Positions 21,741 to 34,735 of a DNA stretch of 64,000 bases are shown in pieces. Position 1 is the stretch's first letter. Every line of letters begins with the position of its first letter. Where the stretch lies: assembly GCA_001662425.1 (NCBI GenBank), contig BDDC01000181.1, forward strand, positions 1 through 64,000. Reading direction: 5' to 3'. A model generated the notes under the pieces. The model made no database searches. It saw only the letters and a list, made by a program, of their open reading frames with translations, and had not been told where the DNA came from. This stretch comes from Chlamydomonas sphaeroides. Taxonomy: Eukaryota; Chlorophyta; Chlorophyceae; Chlamydomonadales; Chlamydomonadaceae. Both the position numbers and the translations under genes were made by a program.

Positions 21741-24651
21741 CGTCAGGAGCTTCTGGTAAACGTTACACAGCAGCAGGAGGCAGGCATAAGAGTCCGCTTC
21801 CGCTCCACTCGTGTGCGGTACTGCTGCTGCAAAATAGGCTTTTCGGCACGTCGTTGTGTGCTTGTGCTGGGCTCCTTGTGTGCATCCTTATGTGTTAACG
21901 GGCGAAGAGGGATGTGTGCACCAGAAAGCTATCCAAAGTCTTAGGTACATTGCCCGTTAGGTCGTAAGTAGTACTCGACATGCATGCGGTGTCGTCGCAC
22001 AAGTTCGTTCAGAGCCTCAGCCAGCAGGCTAGCGACTGCATGATCAACACGCCGCCCGCCGTCTGCACCTCGTGCTCGGGAACGCTAGGCACGCGGCTGG
22101 GCAGGTCTGGGCCTCCTAGGCGCGCACCTCGACCCACTAATAAGCCAGCATCGGGCGCTGCGACTCCCCTAGCTGCCACTGAAAGGCATGAAAGCCGTGG
22201 GCCCCCGGCCCCCCGCCGGCGTGCACATATCGCCCCCCGGACCAAAGGCGTTGAGACGCAGGCGCCCACCACCCTCTCAGCCAGCGCCATACATGCCGGG
22301 ACTCGTCTGGGACGCTTCCCCTGTCGCTGTGCCCTGGCTCCATCCTTCACCCGACATGGCCCGGGCACGCTTGAATGCAAAGGAATGGCAGGCACCCCGG
22401 CTCTCAGCCTCGCGCTAGCACAATCCTACGGCCGCGCAACAGCTGTCGCGACCAGGGAGCGAGGGGGAATCGCCCCCTTGGCACGGACCCATTCCCAGAT
22501 TAGCCCATGGCACGCGTTCTTTCGCCCACCTATCCATATCCCTGTCTCTGCTGATCCGACACTCGCACTCCTCCTGATCGCAACAGCCGCCGCCCAGTCA
22601 GCCACGCACGGCCAGGAGGCGGGGCCCGCCCTCCCTGAAAAGTCAGCCCCTACACCGTTACGCTTCCGAACGGCGTCGCCAGCTGAGGCTGAGCTCCGCT
22701 TCGGTGACGGCTCCAGGCCGCCCCCTTCATCCCCGCCAGGGGCGATCCCAAGGGTGACCCCCCGGCGTTAGCTTGCTACGATTATTAGGCTGAGCTTGGC
22801 CGTTTGCCGAGGCCGCCGCCCTCGTTGCAGCTCGGCCCCGGCCCGTGGGTGGCGGCGGCGGCGGCGCTGCCAGTGTAGGGCCCCCCTCCGCCGTCAGAGA
22901 TGCATACCGTTGTTTTTACTGGGGTTCAAGTGGAGGCCCCCTTGGAGCGTGTAAGTAGATGCCGCAGTGCGCCAGCCGCAGGTGTGCAATAGGGACACCT
23001 CTGCTTGGGAAAGGGTGAGGACCGAAGGCCGGCTGGAGCCAGGGCTGCTGCTTTGAGAATGCTGCACAGCCGCTGGCGCGGTGGCCTTCCCGTCCCGAAC
23101 GCAACCTGGGGCGAACCTGCTACACGGGCCAGGGATGCATGCCGACAAATGAAAAAAAATCGACCGAGGTCGCGAGGGCCAGAGTGTGTGCCGAGCGCAG
23201 TGACAGCCCTGGCGCCGCCTGCCACGGGTCGGCGCCGGACCCCATCGCTCGGTGGTGGGGATCGTGCGTTGGAGGCCTGCAGTAGCTCAGCTGCAGCCTA
23301 GGTGAGTGAATCATAGCGAAGCTAACAGATAGCCGGGTTGCTAACGACATGGCAGCCAAGCTACAACGCGACTTCACAGAGGCAGCCGCGCAGTGGCCCA
23401 ACGGCAACAGGCTTACAACAGTGCTGCAGCGGGGCCGTCATCAGCCCGCGCCGCGCCCCCGAGACACCGGTACGGCCAGTGCTGGCAGCGTCCGCCGCCC
23501 AAGCTGTAGCCAGAGCAATGCCCAGCTGGTTTATTGTTGATAGCCAGACGCAGCTGCGGCGTCCCGCTGTGCGTCCGCAGCAAGCCGCGCAGCATGTTGG
23601 CCAGAAGCCCTCCCGGCAGACGGCCGTGAGCCTACCCGGCACGGCCTTAAGCCCACCCGGCACGGCCTTAAATCCAATGGGCGTACACAACATGCCCCAC
23701 ACACCAGCCGGCATATGCCTCCAGGTGCTACCCTCCGACCTTGCAGGCCGAGCGCATAACGTCAGGTCAGGTCAGGTCAGGTCAGGCAAGCAAATGGCAG
23801 CACGTAGCCGCAGCCCGCACCGCGCACACACGACCTCGCGTCACGAGACCCGGTCAGACCGACAGGCACGCAAGCAAATGGATCGAACCGAAACCGAAAG
23901 CAAAAGAAAGTAGCATAGTCGTCCGACGGTAGTAAAGACACCGAACCGGGCGGCTTTCAAGGTGTCAGGTGCCGACAACGGCACCGGCGGCCGGCCGCGT
24001 CCGGGGGGAGACTCTCAGGCCAGGCGCCTTTATTGCATTGCGTCTCGCTGCTGGGCCGGTCAGGGCACACAGCGCGCGGCGGCAGGGAGGCCCCACACCG
24101 TGGGCCCAGCTCCCGATCCCGAGGCATGAAGCGGACACGCACACGCACACTAATACGCACGGACGGCCCAGCAAGGCGGCAGCGGCCCGCGCAAGGGCCT
24201 GGCCGCAGCTGCCGCGCCGCACGCGTCACACGGCCGGCCGCAGCGGCCCGTGCCGCAGAACGGTCCGAGGCAACGCCAGGCAGGGTCCTTGCCACGGCTT
24301 CAGCCGCCGCCGCTGCAGCCGCCCGCCCCTGCGCGGCTCCAAAGCACATTGCTATCTCCGCCCGCCCTCGCCCAAGCCCACACGCGCCCCCTTCCGCCCG
24401 CCCTCGCGTCGATCCTGGTTGGTCGGCACCGGTGGTGGTTCGGTACCGGTGCCGGTGCCATCATCCCTGCGTCATGGCGGGGGCGGACCGCGGCCCCGGC
24501 AGCAACCTGCCGGGCCCTGCGGCTCCTGCGCTAGCGGAGCGTGTCTCAGCGCCGCACGCAACGGGCCCCGCGTGTCAGGCGTCACAGCGCCGGTCAGGGT
24601 CGCGGACTGCACCGGATTGGAGCGCCCGCCATCCTAGGCGGCGCCGCCGTC
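21741..24651. other. Intergenic, no gene accepted
   Basis: Contains several open frames but no splice-consistent chain. Minor features are a ~20-bp duplication (acccggcacggccttaa, near 23635 and 23658) and the GTCAG repeat at 23760. A minus-strand frame ending near 22897 (GLHLNPSKNNGMHL) vaguely resembles the post-catalytic part of LINE reverse transcriptases, but no YxDD was found. Confidence 0.45.
23760..23786. repeat. GTCAG pentanucleotide microsatellite
   Basis: Five uninterrupted gtcag units. Confidence 0.8.
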
Positions 24652-27600
24652 TCAGCGCCGCGACAGCGCGAGCGTAGGCAGGTACGGCGCCTCGGCTGAC
24701 CCATGGACCGCTCCCTGCGGCCCGTGCCCCAAGCCGTGTGAGTGACCGGCCGCTGCCGCCGCCGCCAGCGCCGCTGCCGTCGCGGCGGCAGAGCCAGTGC
24801 CGGCGCCACCGGCCCTGCGGGTCGTCATGCTGCCGGATGGCGGCGGCGGCGCTGCGGCCGGGGCGTAGCCGTCGGACGTCCTGCCGCCGCCGCCGCCAGC
24901 GGCGGCGGACGAGGAGTGCGACGGCAGCCGCTGCAGGCCGCTGGCGGCGGCGGAGCCTGGCGGGCTCGTGACGTGGGCGACGGCGCCGACGGCTCCGTAG
25001 GACTGGGGCCCGCTGCCGCTGGACACGGAGCTGGGCCCGCTGGCATGGATCAGCGATGAAGTCCGGCCGCCGCCGACGGCGGCGGCCGGCAGGCCGTTAC
25101 CGCCGCCAGCCCGCGGCGGCGCTGCGCGCGGCGAGTGCAGCGTCGGCTGCAGCGCCGTGCCCTCGGAGCGAAGGTGCGAGTGGTGCGCTAGCGCCGCCGC
25201 CGCCGCTGCGCCCGTTGCCGGCACCGCCGGCTGGTAGTGGCTGCGCGACGCCATCGGCGGCGCGCCGTCATCTGACCCGGCGGCGGCGCCGCGCAGCGCC
25301 GTCAAGTCCAGCGCCGGCACCGCCGGCGGCGGCGGCGGCGCCGACGTCAGCACCGTCGAGCCCAGCCCATGCACCGCCGCCGTCGGCAGGTGCGTCCGGC
25401 CCGACACCGGCCTGGCGGCGCCGCCAGGCGGCGGCGCCGCCGCCTCACGCTCGACGCCACCGTCAGCCTTGCTCCGCCGGCCCGCGCCTGCGTGGTGCCC
25501 CATGGCGCTGTCTGACAGCTGCGGCTTACCGCCGCTGGTGGCGGCCGGCGGCTTCGCCGCCGCCGCCGCTGCGGTGGCGCCGCCCGGCGCCGGCTGGTTG
25601 CGGCTGGTGGGGCTGGGGTTCTGGTCCATCACCCAGCTGTGCTGCAGCGCCTGCTCGGGCGTCAGGCGCTGGGCGGGGTCCCAGCGGAGGCACTTTTCGA
25701 GCAGGTCCAGAAAGCCGGGGTCGTTGCACTTGATTAGCACCTGCGAGCGGGCCGGGCGGTTGTCAGGTGTGAGGCCGGAGGACTCAGAGCGCTCGCGCGG
25801 CCTTGGTGGCCAAGGTGTGCCGCCTCGGGCTTGCCGGCAGGCACAGGGAGCAGGTCGGCAGCGAACAGACTGCAGAGGCGCCGCCGGTCCAAGGGCGCTG
25901 GGGCTACGGGGCCCTTCGGCGCGAGGGGCGCGGGGATTGGGGGGTGCGGGTATTGGCGGGGCCTCTGCTCCCGGCCTGCTCCACAACGACCGCTCAAGTG
26001 CAGCGCATCCGGAACAGAGGCACCCGACAGGCAACCATTTCCACATGCGCCCGTGCGCGCAGCTGCAGCGGTGTGCTCGTGCGCATTCCTTCCTTCCCCG
26101 CCCCGCCCCAAGTCACACACAAACACACACGTGGGCATGCCGCTTGCGGGGTTGTGCTCGGTCACGTGACCAAAGACTGGAAACACGCAGACGCGCACGT
26201 GAGCACGCACCTGCAGCGTCTTTGTGCCCGGCATGCGAGTGCGGCCCTGGCTGTTGGGTTGCAGCCGCGGGTGGCCGGCGCTGTCGAAGAACAGCTTGCG
26301 GCGCGAGGCGGACTCCAGCAGGCTGGGCGGCGGCAGGCCGCACACCTCCATCATGCACGCCAGCTGCTCCACCTCGTCCTCGCCTGCGGGCGGAAGCGGA
26401 GTCCGAGTTGGTTTGCGCGGCGCTGCTGCCGCCACCGCGCAGGGGCGGCGCAGGCGGGGCGCACGGCGAAAGTCTAGGGCGCAGACACGGCCGCACACTC
26501 GCAGCGAGTGCGCGCTTCGAGACCGGCGCGGAGCTGCTGCTGCCGCTCACCCGGGAAGAGCGGGTAGCCGGTGTACAGCTCTGCCAGGATGCAGCCAAGC
26601 GACCACATGTCGATCTCGGGGCCGTAGGGGGCGCCCAGGATGACCTCGGGCGAGCGGTAGAAGCGGGACTGGGGGAGGGCCGGGGGCGAGGGCGGGGGCG
26701 AAAGAGGCGCGCACGGTTAGTGCCGCGCTTGCGGGGCGCAGGCGGGCGCGCATCGGCAGTGAGCGAGCCCGCGCAAGTGAACACCTTGTATCGTACGGGC
26801 CGCAGATGTACGGCTGTACGGCTTCCGTACCTGGATGTACGTGTACACGCGCTCGTCGATGTAGCAGGAGGAGCCAAAGTCAATGACCTGCGGGCGAGGG
26901 GGCAGCGGGGCGGCGGCTCGGGTCACGAGGTTGGCCGGCGCTGTGCGGTGGCGGCGGGCGCTCGCAGCGCTCGCAGGCGCCGCTGCCGCCGCCCGGCACC
27001 CTGGCCGCCTGGCCCCCGCCCCGGCTGGCGCCAGGCCCTGCTGCGGACCTTGATGGCGGAGCGGTTGGGCTGTCGCAGCAAGATGTTCTCCGGCTTGAGG
27101 TCGCAGTGGATGAGGCGCAGGCTCTGCGGGCGGGGCCCGGGGGCGGGTATAGGATGGGTACAGAAGGTTGCGAGAGCAGTGACGAAGGCCCCAGTGCGGG
27201 CAACATTCCACAGCTACCCCACATTCGGGGCCGGGGCCAACACACAAACCAGGAGGGCGGCTTATGGGCAGAGGCATGGGGCAGGGCCACGTGGTTACTA
27301 CTGCAGAGCGACTGCTAAGCGGCACACGCGCGGCTCGGGGGCCCATCACGCAGGGCTCGCCATCGCGCCCATGTGCGTCAAAACACGCACGCTCGCGCGC
27401 ACAGGATGCAGCGGCCGCTGCTACGCTTGAGCCGGTCGCCGGCCACGTCGCCGAGCCGCCTTCATGTACCGGTGCCGCGGCGCACGTGACACCCGATTGC
27501 GCCTTGTGACAGCCACGACAGACGTCTGACACATGACCCACATGACGCATCATGACATGCGACACACATGACGCACATGAAATATGGCATGGGGCCTGCC

Positions 27601-30600
27601 GCCCTCGCACCCCGCCGGCCCGCCACACTACACGCGCAGGGGTTGCGGGCGGGTCGTGTTTCCTGTATGTTATCTAGTTCTGAACACACGGCGCACCTTC
27701 ATGTATCGCAGCGCAATGACGATCTGGTGCGCGAAGCGGCGGATGAGGCCCAGGCTGAGGCCCATGAAGTTGTTCTGCTTGATGAAGTCGTACAGGTTCA
27801 CGGACAGCAGCTCAAAGTTGATGCAGAGGTGGCCGCGAAAGTAAAAGTGCTCCTGCGGGGTTGGGCCAGGCGCGGAGGTACCGGTATGTGAGCGCCAGGC
27901 GGACGCCGCTCGTTTGCTGTGACGCTACGTACACACAAGGCACGGCTGCCGTGAGCATGCTAGCACACCCAGGCTGCCGGAGTGTAGATTGGATGCGGCG
28001 GGCCCCGGCCTCACCCCGATGTGCACGCAGTTGTTGCGGTCCTCCGGGTCCGCATCGCGGATGTGGGCCAGCACCCGCAGCTCCACCAGCGCCTGGGCAG
28101 GGGAGGGCGAGGAGGAGCGGGGGCGCAGCGGAGGGTCAGGGCAGCAGACACACGACTGGTCGGCGCCCCTGCAGGGGCACGGCGTGGCGTGGCGCGGTGG
28201 CGGGCTGCGCCCACCCGGGAGGTGAGACGCCCGCCAGCCCGCCCGGCCCCGGCAGCGCCGGATCAGACCCGCAGGCCCCTCAGCGCGTGCCAGCACCGGG
28301 CGGCTCCAGCCCGCAGCAGCCTCCCTCCCAAGCTCCCCAACCCACCTGGGTGTGGAAGCGCTTCTTGTTGCGGATGACCTGCGGGCCGAGGGCGGCGGCG
28401 GCACGTGGGGAGGCCGAAGGGACGAAGGGGCCGGTTGAGCCGGCGCCAGCGGCAGCGTCCGTGGCGGCTGCCCGCCGCCTGCACCGGCTCCCTGCCAGGC
28501 CGGCTGGGCGGCCGAACCTGCAGCGGCCGTGGCCCCTCCCGCTTCCCCTCCCCCGGGCGCTGTGGCGCACCTTGATGGCCCGCAGCGTGTTGGTTTTGAA
28601 GTCGTGCACCTTGACCACCTGGCGGGAGGGGCAGGCAGGCGCGGCCAGGTGCGGCGGCGCGCGGGATGTATGTTGGGTGACACGAACGCATCGGCGTTCT
28701 CCGAGCCAGGGGCTCGGGCCAACATGGCTGGAGCAACCGACAGGCGGGAGGCAGTGGCGACGCGGTAGCCCGGCAAAGCCCCCAGCCTTCCGCCCCGGCC
28801 TGGCGCCGCCAGCAGCAGCAGCAGCAGCCAGCCAGACGCGGATGTGGCGAGCAGGCAAATGCGCCACGGGGCCCCTCGCTCGCCGGCACGGGGCCTGCCG
28901 CGCTGCCCGCCTCCACAGCAGCCGAACCTGGCCGGAGCTGCCGCGGCTGAGGGCGAGCGCGCGAGGCCCTTCGCGCCTGGCTGCCTGGCACGAGTCCCTC
29001 CGACATCCCTCTGCCCCCGGCGCCCTGCGCCCCGCGCGGCATCGCCGCACGTACCTGTCCGAAGCTGCCGCGGCCCATGATGCTGAGCACCTCAAAGCGG
29101 TAGGCCATGTGGTCGTGCAGCACGATGCTGGGGCAGGGGGCGGAGGGGGGAGGTCAGGGGGAGGGTAGTAGTGGCAAGAGGATGTGTTGCCGTGTGATCA
29201 GGGGGGAGGCAGGGCTTCGGAGCTGCTGTGCTGGGAGCGGGGCGGGTAAGAGGCAAGGGGGGCGGCAGGGGCCGGTGGGGGCGCGGGAGGCGTGTCCCAC
29301 CATCCTAGTGCTCTCACGCTGCGCACCGCCACCGCAAATACCCTGGGGCTCCCAGCCCCGCCTGCCGCTCCCTTGCGCCCCTGCCTGCCGTGCGCTGCCC
29401 CCATCCCGCGCCCTCACTTGTAATCCCCGCGGTCGTCGTCATATCCAAAGTTGTTGCGGGTGGCGTGCGGGTTGCCCGTCACCTTTTGAGCCGAGGACCG
29501 CCCCACGAAGTACACCTGCACGGCGGCGGCGGCCGGCGCACGCCAACCGTATCAAGCGATGGGCCCAGGACCCGCAAGAGGGTCGCCTTCAGAGCCGCCG
29601 GACCGCCGGGGACCGGGCAGGCAGCGGCGTGGGGCGGCAGGCGACAGGGCTAGCTGCGCCCACCACCCCGTGCGTCAAGCACACCGACACACAGTCGCAA
29701 CACAACGACCTCGTACCATACGACACCTGTTCGCACCTGCGCGTAGTCCAGCACCTCGCTGTGCTCGTACGGCGTCATGTACTCCGCGTACCGCGACAGC
29801 GCCTGCGCCGGGGAGATGAACCCGGACTCCCACGTCACGGTGGATGTCGTCGCTGCCGCCGCCGTCGACGCGGCCGGCGGCGCCGCCGCTGCCGCGGCGG
29901 GCGTTGACACGGCTGCCGCGGCGGCCGCAGCGGCGGCCGCGGCGGCGGCCGCGGCGGCGCCGCCGGAGGCGGCGGCGGCTGACGCCGCTGAGGCGGCGGC
30001 GGCCACCGCCGCCGCCGACGCGGCCGCGGAGCGGCCGCCAACGCTCTGCTGCTGCTGCAGCTGCTGCTGCTGAGAGGATGAATTGTGCTGCGCCAGGCCC
30101 GATCGCGGCGACGCCAGCACAGTCGCGCCAGCGGCTGCCACGCCGGAGTGCCCATGCCCTTGACCCAGCCCGTGCTGCTGCTGAGCCTGCAGGCTGACGG
30201 CGGCGACGGCCGCCGTCGACGCCGCCAGGCTGGCTGACGGCCCCGAGCCCCCAGCCGCGCCCTGCCCCACACCACGTGAGCTGGTCAGCGCCGCCCGCTG
30301 CGCGGTGAGGTCCGACGCCGACCCGTACGCGACAGCGACCTGCCCGCCGCTGCCGGTTGCCGTACGGTTGCCGTAAGAGGTGCTGTACGACAGGGATGAG
30401 CGCACGGCGGCGGTCGGGCCCTCGGGAATGTAGTAGTGTGCCCCTGAGCCGGAGCCCGAGCCGGCGGCGGCGCCCGAGGTCGTGCTGGCGGCGGCGTCGT
30501 GGCGACCTGGCGAAGCCACATGAGCCGCTACCGCAGTCCGGATGCCGGTGCCGCCGCCGGCGCCGGCGCCGCGGCTGCCCTGCGAACTGCTGAGGGACTG

Positions 30601-31038
30601 CCGGACACCGTAGCCTCCGCCATAGCCCGCCGGCGCGCCGGCATCGCCACGGTACTGGCTGCGGGCGGTACTGCTGCCGTCGGCGGCAGCGCCGCCCGAG
30701 GCGCTCAGGCCATAGTGCTGCTGCGAGCCCTGCAGGAGCGCCGAGTGGCGCTGGGAGCGCGACGCGCTGGGCGGGGGCGCGCCGTGCTGCGCATAGCCCT
30801 GCTCCTCATGGGACTGCTTGACCTGATCACCGAGGCAGGGGATTGAAGCGGGGAAGGGCTGTCGGCAGCCGCGGAGCACGCAGTCGGCAGCCGCGTAGTG
30901 CAGTGACGCTGGGATGAGTGCGTGCCCTGACTCCAAAACTTGGGTGCAAGTTGCCGCCAACTTCTGGAGCAAGCCGCATCAGCAAGCAAGTCGCACCTTC
31001 TGCAGGTTCAAGGTTGGTAGCGTGGGCTTGGCGGGCAT
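24652..31038 (-). CDS. DYRK-family dual-specificity protein kinase
   Basis: Complete gene with 13 exons: 31038-30997, 30822-29737, 29515-29418, 29127-29055, 28618-28571, 28378-28346, 28092-28015, 27852-27697, 27123-27049, 26887-26831, 26668-26551, 26383-26211 and 25740-24652; 1041 residues. A tiny first exon (MPAKPTLPTLNLQK) leads to a Gln/Ala-rich N-terminal region with a poly-Ala tract, then a DYRK-homology box (ISPAQALSRYAEYMTPYEHS, ~350-372). The kinase domain (~418-718) has P-loop GRGSFGQV (427-434), lysine in RAIK (449), catalytic loop HCDLKPENILL (Asp546), DFG (566-568) and the DYRK activation-loop YTY (578-580), whose second Tyr is autophosphorylated in this family. The C-terminal 320 residues are low complexity. 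It is nearer the DYRK2 type than YAK1. Intended substrates are unknown. Confidence 0.92.
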
Positions 31039-31213
31039 GAGCCCGGCTCTCGCGGGCTAGTCCCCGCCCTGTCGCATCAAATGCCAACCAATCTACTGCT
31101 CGTCCAAGCAGAGTCCAGTGCCTTGCTTCCGCTGGGCAAGCACTTTGGCCCCACTCTGAGCCGCGGCGTGCTGTCGTGCGTCCGCACCAGCCCTTGCTTA
31201 TGAGCTACAGTAA
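31039..31213. promoter_or_regulatory. Possible bidirectional promoter
   Basis: This 175-bp gap separates the DYRK start codon (minus) from a candidate plus-strand start codon at 31214. It contains CCAAC/CCAAT-like sequence (31084-31090) but no clear TATA box. It counts as bidirectional only if the 31214 exon is real. Confidence 0.25.
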
Positions 31214-31366
31214 ATGCTTGCTATGAGCAGCGTTGGCGGGACGGAGGCGTGCGGCGAGTCTGGCCCGTCTTATGACGAGGTCTCCGCTGCTGCGAACTCC
31301 CCAGCTTGCAAGCCGCACAAGCGGTATGAGGATGTCTCGAAACTCTTGCACGCGGCGAAGGGCCAG
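31214..31366 (+). CDS. Possible first exon of a small hypothetical gene
   Basis: The ATG at 31214 opens MLAMSSVGGTEACGESG and PHKRYEDVSKLLHAAKGQ, of normal composition. A possible donor (CAG/gtcgag) follows at 31367. Without splicing, the frame ends at 31435 (73 residues). No downstream exon could be tied to it; the frame at about 31719-32033 (ending VTLSGPID) is one candidate. Not a recognised family. Confidence 0.25.
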
Positions 31367-31435
31367 GTCGAGTCGGGTCGGGTCGGGTCGGGGTGGCAAA
31401 ATTACGTCCCGCTTGCGCTTGGGGCCGTGTGGTGA

Positions 31436-33745
31436 GATTAAGAGTGAGGTGTAGGGAAAGGTTCTATGGGTGTCTCTGGTGTCGACCTCGGGCACTTTCA
31501 GTCGCCCCTCGCTACATTGACCGCAGTCGAAGGGTCCGTCCAGGCCAGCCCTGGGACCGTCAGTCCTTGCGAAATGAAGCCAGCTACTTGCGGCTGAGGT
31601 TGATAGCATAACAGCACCGCGTGAAGACAGCCCGCCAGCGTGTCCCCACGGGCGGCACGCATGCGTGCCAGCTGTACATGCCGCGGTCCAAGAGCGGTCG
31701 GAGCGCGGTCTAGGATGTTGTATGCCTTGCGGCTACGGGAGCTTCGGGAGCTTTGGGCATGGGCCGCCGGTGCCTGCTCGCTGCTCGAGGCTGCTCGGGA
31801 CGTGCCATCTCATCGCCCTAGCTGAACTAACCCCTGTCGGTGTGCGTGTTTTAGCTGACGTTGGGCTCGGCTATGTGCTTACGTTGCCGATGGCCGTTTC
31901 CAGGCGCACCAGTGGGAAAACGTACCTCCTGCTCACCCAACTCCGGGGAAGCAAGGGCCTGCTGGTCCAGAGCTCGTGCCCCCCTGGGTGTGGAGCCGCC
32001 ATTCCGGTGACGCTGTCTGGGCCAATCGACTGAGGTGGCGTCTCGTCCGCTCTGTGCCGCTGATTGGGCTGGTTGAGTGAAGTAGTGCATCGCAGTTAGC
32101 ACCTCTTTCTAGGGCGCGCTGTGAGGATGGCGGGGCCGATATGCTCCGCCTTCGGTACAGTGCCTGCTTTCACGCAAGATAGAGCAGGGGAGAGCAGCGG
32201 GAGAGCTCCCTTGCGCACGAGCACGCCTTGCACTGCGCCATTCCTGAGGGCACGCTCCTCCTTCAAGGCGGACTAACCAAATTGCCGTTTCGCTCCGACG
32301 CTCCACGGGTTCGCTCCCTTTCGTGGATCCGTGCGCGGGGCTGGGACGGGCCTGCCGGAGTAGCCATCACAGCTTGCATAGATGCCAACTGCTTGTCTGT
32401 ACGCTCTGGCCATGTGCGTTTGCACGCAATTCGGCGTTGCTGGCACTCCCGCGTCGTCCCCACTTACCGCGCAGGACTCCAAGCTTTCCCTTGACTACAT
32501 ACCTTCACCTACTTCAACTGTCCAACCGATCTAGTCAGGGGAGATGTCTCCCCTGGATCTAGTCCTAGAGTCCTGGGGCTGCCAGTACTGGCGGTTGTGT
32601 CAGGTACCCGCCACTGACTTCTGCGCTGGTTCCACAGTATTAGAGCACGTTCCGCCGGGCCATCTCCGGGCCGCCTGCAACGTACCGCTTCCTTAGAGGG
32701 CGCCCCGAACCCCCGGGCCGCATAGTTGCGCGCATCTCTTGTCCGTCGGCTATGAGTAATAGATGGTTGGTTCTTCAGTAAAAAAAGGGAAGCCCACACA
32801 GGAGTCCCTGTGCCCTGCTCAACAGCTGCCCTGCCGGCTGCGCTGCCTCGGCCAGGGCTCGTATCGGCCAGGTCTGGGCCGGGGCTCGTATCTATCTAAC
32901 CTGCTGCAAATCAACCCAGGCGGGTGACTTCCCCGCCCTTGCACCAGTACTGTCGCCCAAAGACCGCAGCGCCGAGTGAACTGGGTGGCATTCCTAGCCT
33001 TGGCCGGCTGAAGGTACCCAGCCCGGGTAACTTCGGTATGATGAGCCCTGGCCACGGCCTGCCTGTGCCTGCCTTGGCGGCGAACTCCACAAATGCGCAC
33101 GGCTGCCTACCCGCTGCTCACCAGCCCCACCGTCCACGCCATGCATTCTTGGGCGTAGCCCTCGCCGCGCAGCGGCTACGGGGCCCGACGGCTGCCACAT
33201 CCTAGCCGAGCCTGCCTGGCTGGGCGGCGGCTGTTGCGTACTTGCGATAGCAGCCGTGCGCTTGTGCTAGTGCAAGGCCCGGCCATGTCGGGGTGAAGTG
33301 ACCAGGGTTGGCGTCCTAGTAGCCAGTGGCCAGTGGCGAGAGTTGAACGGATGGTTGCCGGCAGCATTTCAGTGCCTTGGACTGGAGTAGCCCTATGGGC
33401 GGGGGTGGCCGCAGGGCCCGAGAGGAAGGACGAAGGGCGGGGTCCAGCTTGGCATCCTGCGCGGTTTGTGGGGGCGACGCCGACGAGGGTTCGGGCTTCG
33501 CCCCTTCCCCATTCCGGGATGCGCCATCCGCCGGTTGTGTCGAGGGCTCCCGGCTGAGCAGCCGTTGCTCCACGGAAAAGCCCCAACAAAATCATAGCGC
33601 CATCATTGTACAGGAGGATACAGGCCGTACACCGCAGGAGCAAAGCCGCAGCCAGGAGGCCTCCTAGCGGCAGCAAGAGCGACGGGATGCGGCGGGGCAA
33701 CGTTTTGGCGCGCCCACGGCGCTGGCCGAGGAGCTCATAGGAGCC
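31436..33745. other. Gene-poor interval
   Basis: Small frames only. A palindrome at 32536-32555 (cagggga ga/tg/tc tcccctg) matches the one at 3331. A minus-strand frame ending near 33190 has a hydrophobic start (SLLLPLGGLLAAALLL) but begins with TTG and has no supporting exon. Confidence 0.45.
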
Positions 33746-33829
33746 TGTGGGCAGCCCTCCTGCCTATGGACAGCCCTCCTGCCTGCGGGCAGCCCTCCTG
33801 CCTGTGGGCAGCCCTCCTGCCTGTGGGCA
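33746..33829. repeat. 19-bp minisatellite, about 4.4 copies
   Basis: Unit tgtgggcagccctcctgcc, with variants tatggaca and tgcgggca. It abuts the partial KH-gene copy. The first bases of the unit (cctgtgggca) match the KH exon sequence at the junction (cctgtgggta at 39421), so the array seems to have grown from the exon edge. Confidence 0.8.
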
Positions 33830-34735
33830 CGGCCAGCTGCTGCAGCTGCGCGTTCACCAGCGACATGGTGCCCTGCTGCGCCAGCGCCGCGTCCTGCTGC
33901 AGCGCCTGCGGTTCGTCGCGTGGCACACGTGGAGCCGGGGACAGGCAAGCGTGAGCTACTTGCCGGCATGAGCGCTGGGCGCCCCTCACAGAGCTCGCGC
34001 ACGGGCTAAGGCTAGGCACGGCGATGCCTGTTGCGGTCGAAGCCTTGGAGTTGCTCGCGGCGACAGCGCCAGTGATGAGCGTGCAGCAGTGGGCATGCAG
34101 CAGCTCTCACCAGAACGCTCTGCGCCGCGAGGCCGGTGGCCATCAGGGGATAGACGTGCTGGAGGGACCCCGCGGGGCGCAGGCCGTACGGCGTGTCCAT
34201 CGGGGGAGGCGCTGTCCGGTCGTCGTATAGCTGGCTGGGACGCGGGAATGAGCCCGTTACTGCAGGTGCACAGCGAAAGACAGCAGGGCAGTTGAAGAGC
34301 GGGCTGGCTTGGCAGCGGCGCAGAAGCTGCTGCAGTGGCGCCGGCCACACAGATATTACAGATATTCTTTGACTTCGTTCTAGCTTATCATACGCAGGCG
34401 TGCGCGGTCAGCCGCAGTGCCGCACGCAGCGGAGCCCCTGGCCGCACGCTCGCACAACAGCGCGCGCTTCATACGGGCGCATGGACCGGACGTAAACTTT
34501 CCGTCAACAACCCGATCGACGGCTGGGCTGAGGTGCGCAGGCTTGCTTGTGCCTGTGCCCTCTTGTGCCGTGGCCGGCGACGCCGGCCGTACCATTATCC
34601 GCACGCAGAACCCACCTTCCGCACGTTCACCCGGGCGCATAGACCGGACGCGGCTCTATGAAAGCGGGATAACCATTAGTGGGGCAAATCAGCTTTCGCG
34701 GGAGCGCGAACGCCTTGAAACTCCCCGCGGCTGTT
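33822..34735 (-). pseudogene. Partial, frameshifted copy of the KH-domain gene
   Basis: Two blocks match the intact gene at 39.4-40.1 kb with visibly high identity: 33822-34347 against 39423-39940 (two exons and the intron between them) and 34627-34731 against 39975-40083 (one exon). The KH domain itself and the last exon are missing. The copy of the 39712-39856 exon has a 4-base insertion (cagccagctat for cagctgtat), which breaks the frame. An extra ~280 bp, including a copy of the 59-bp mini-element at 34353-34391, separates the two blocks. Introns are retained, so this is DNA-level rather than retro-duplication. Confidence 0.8.

Noticed and set aside
21980..22771. 263-residue plus-strand frame starting MHAVSSHKF
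   Set aside because: Starts with a real ATG and has a CTSC pair, but composition drifts to Pro/Ala/Arg and no splicing or family support was found.
22894..23148. LINE reverse-transcriptase fragment (GLHLNPSKNNGMHL)
   Set aside because: Only one weak motif, no YxDD or flanking RT blocks found.
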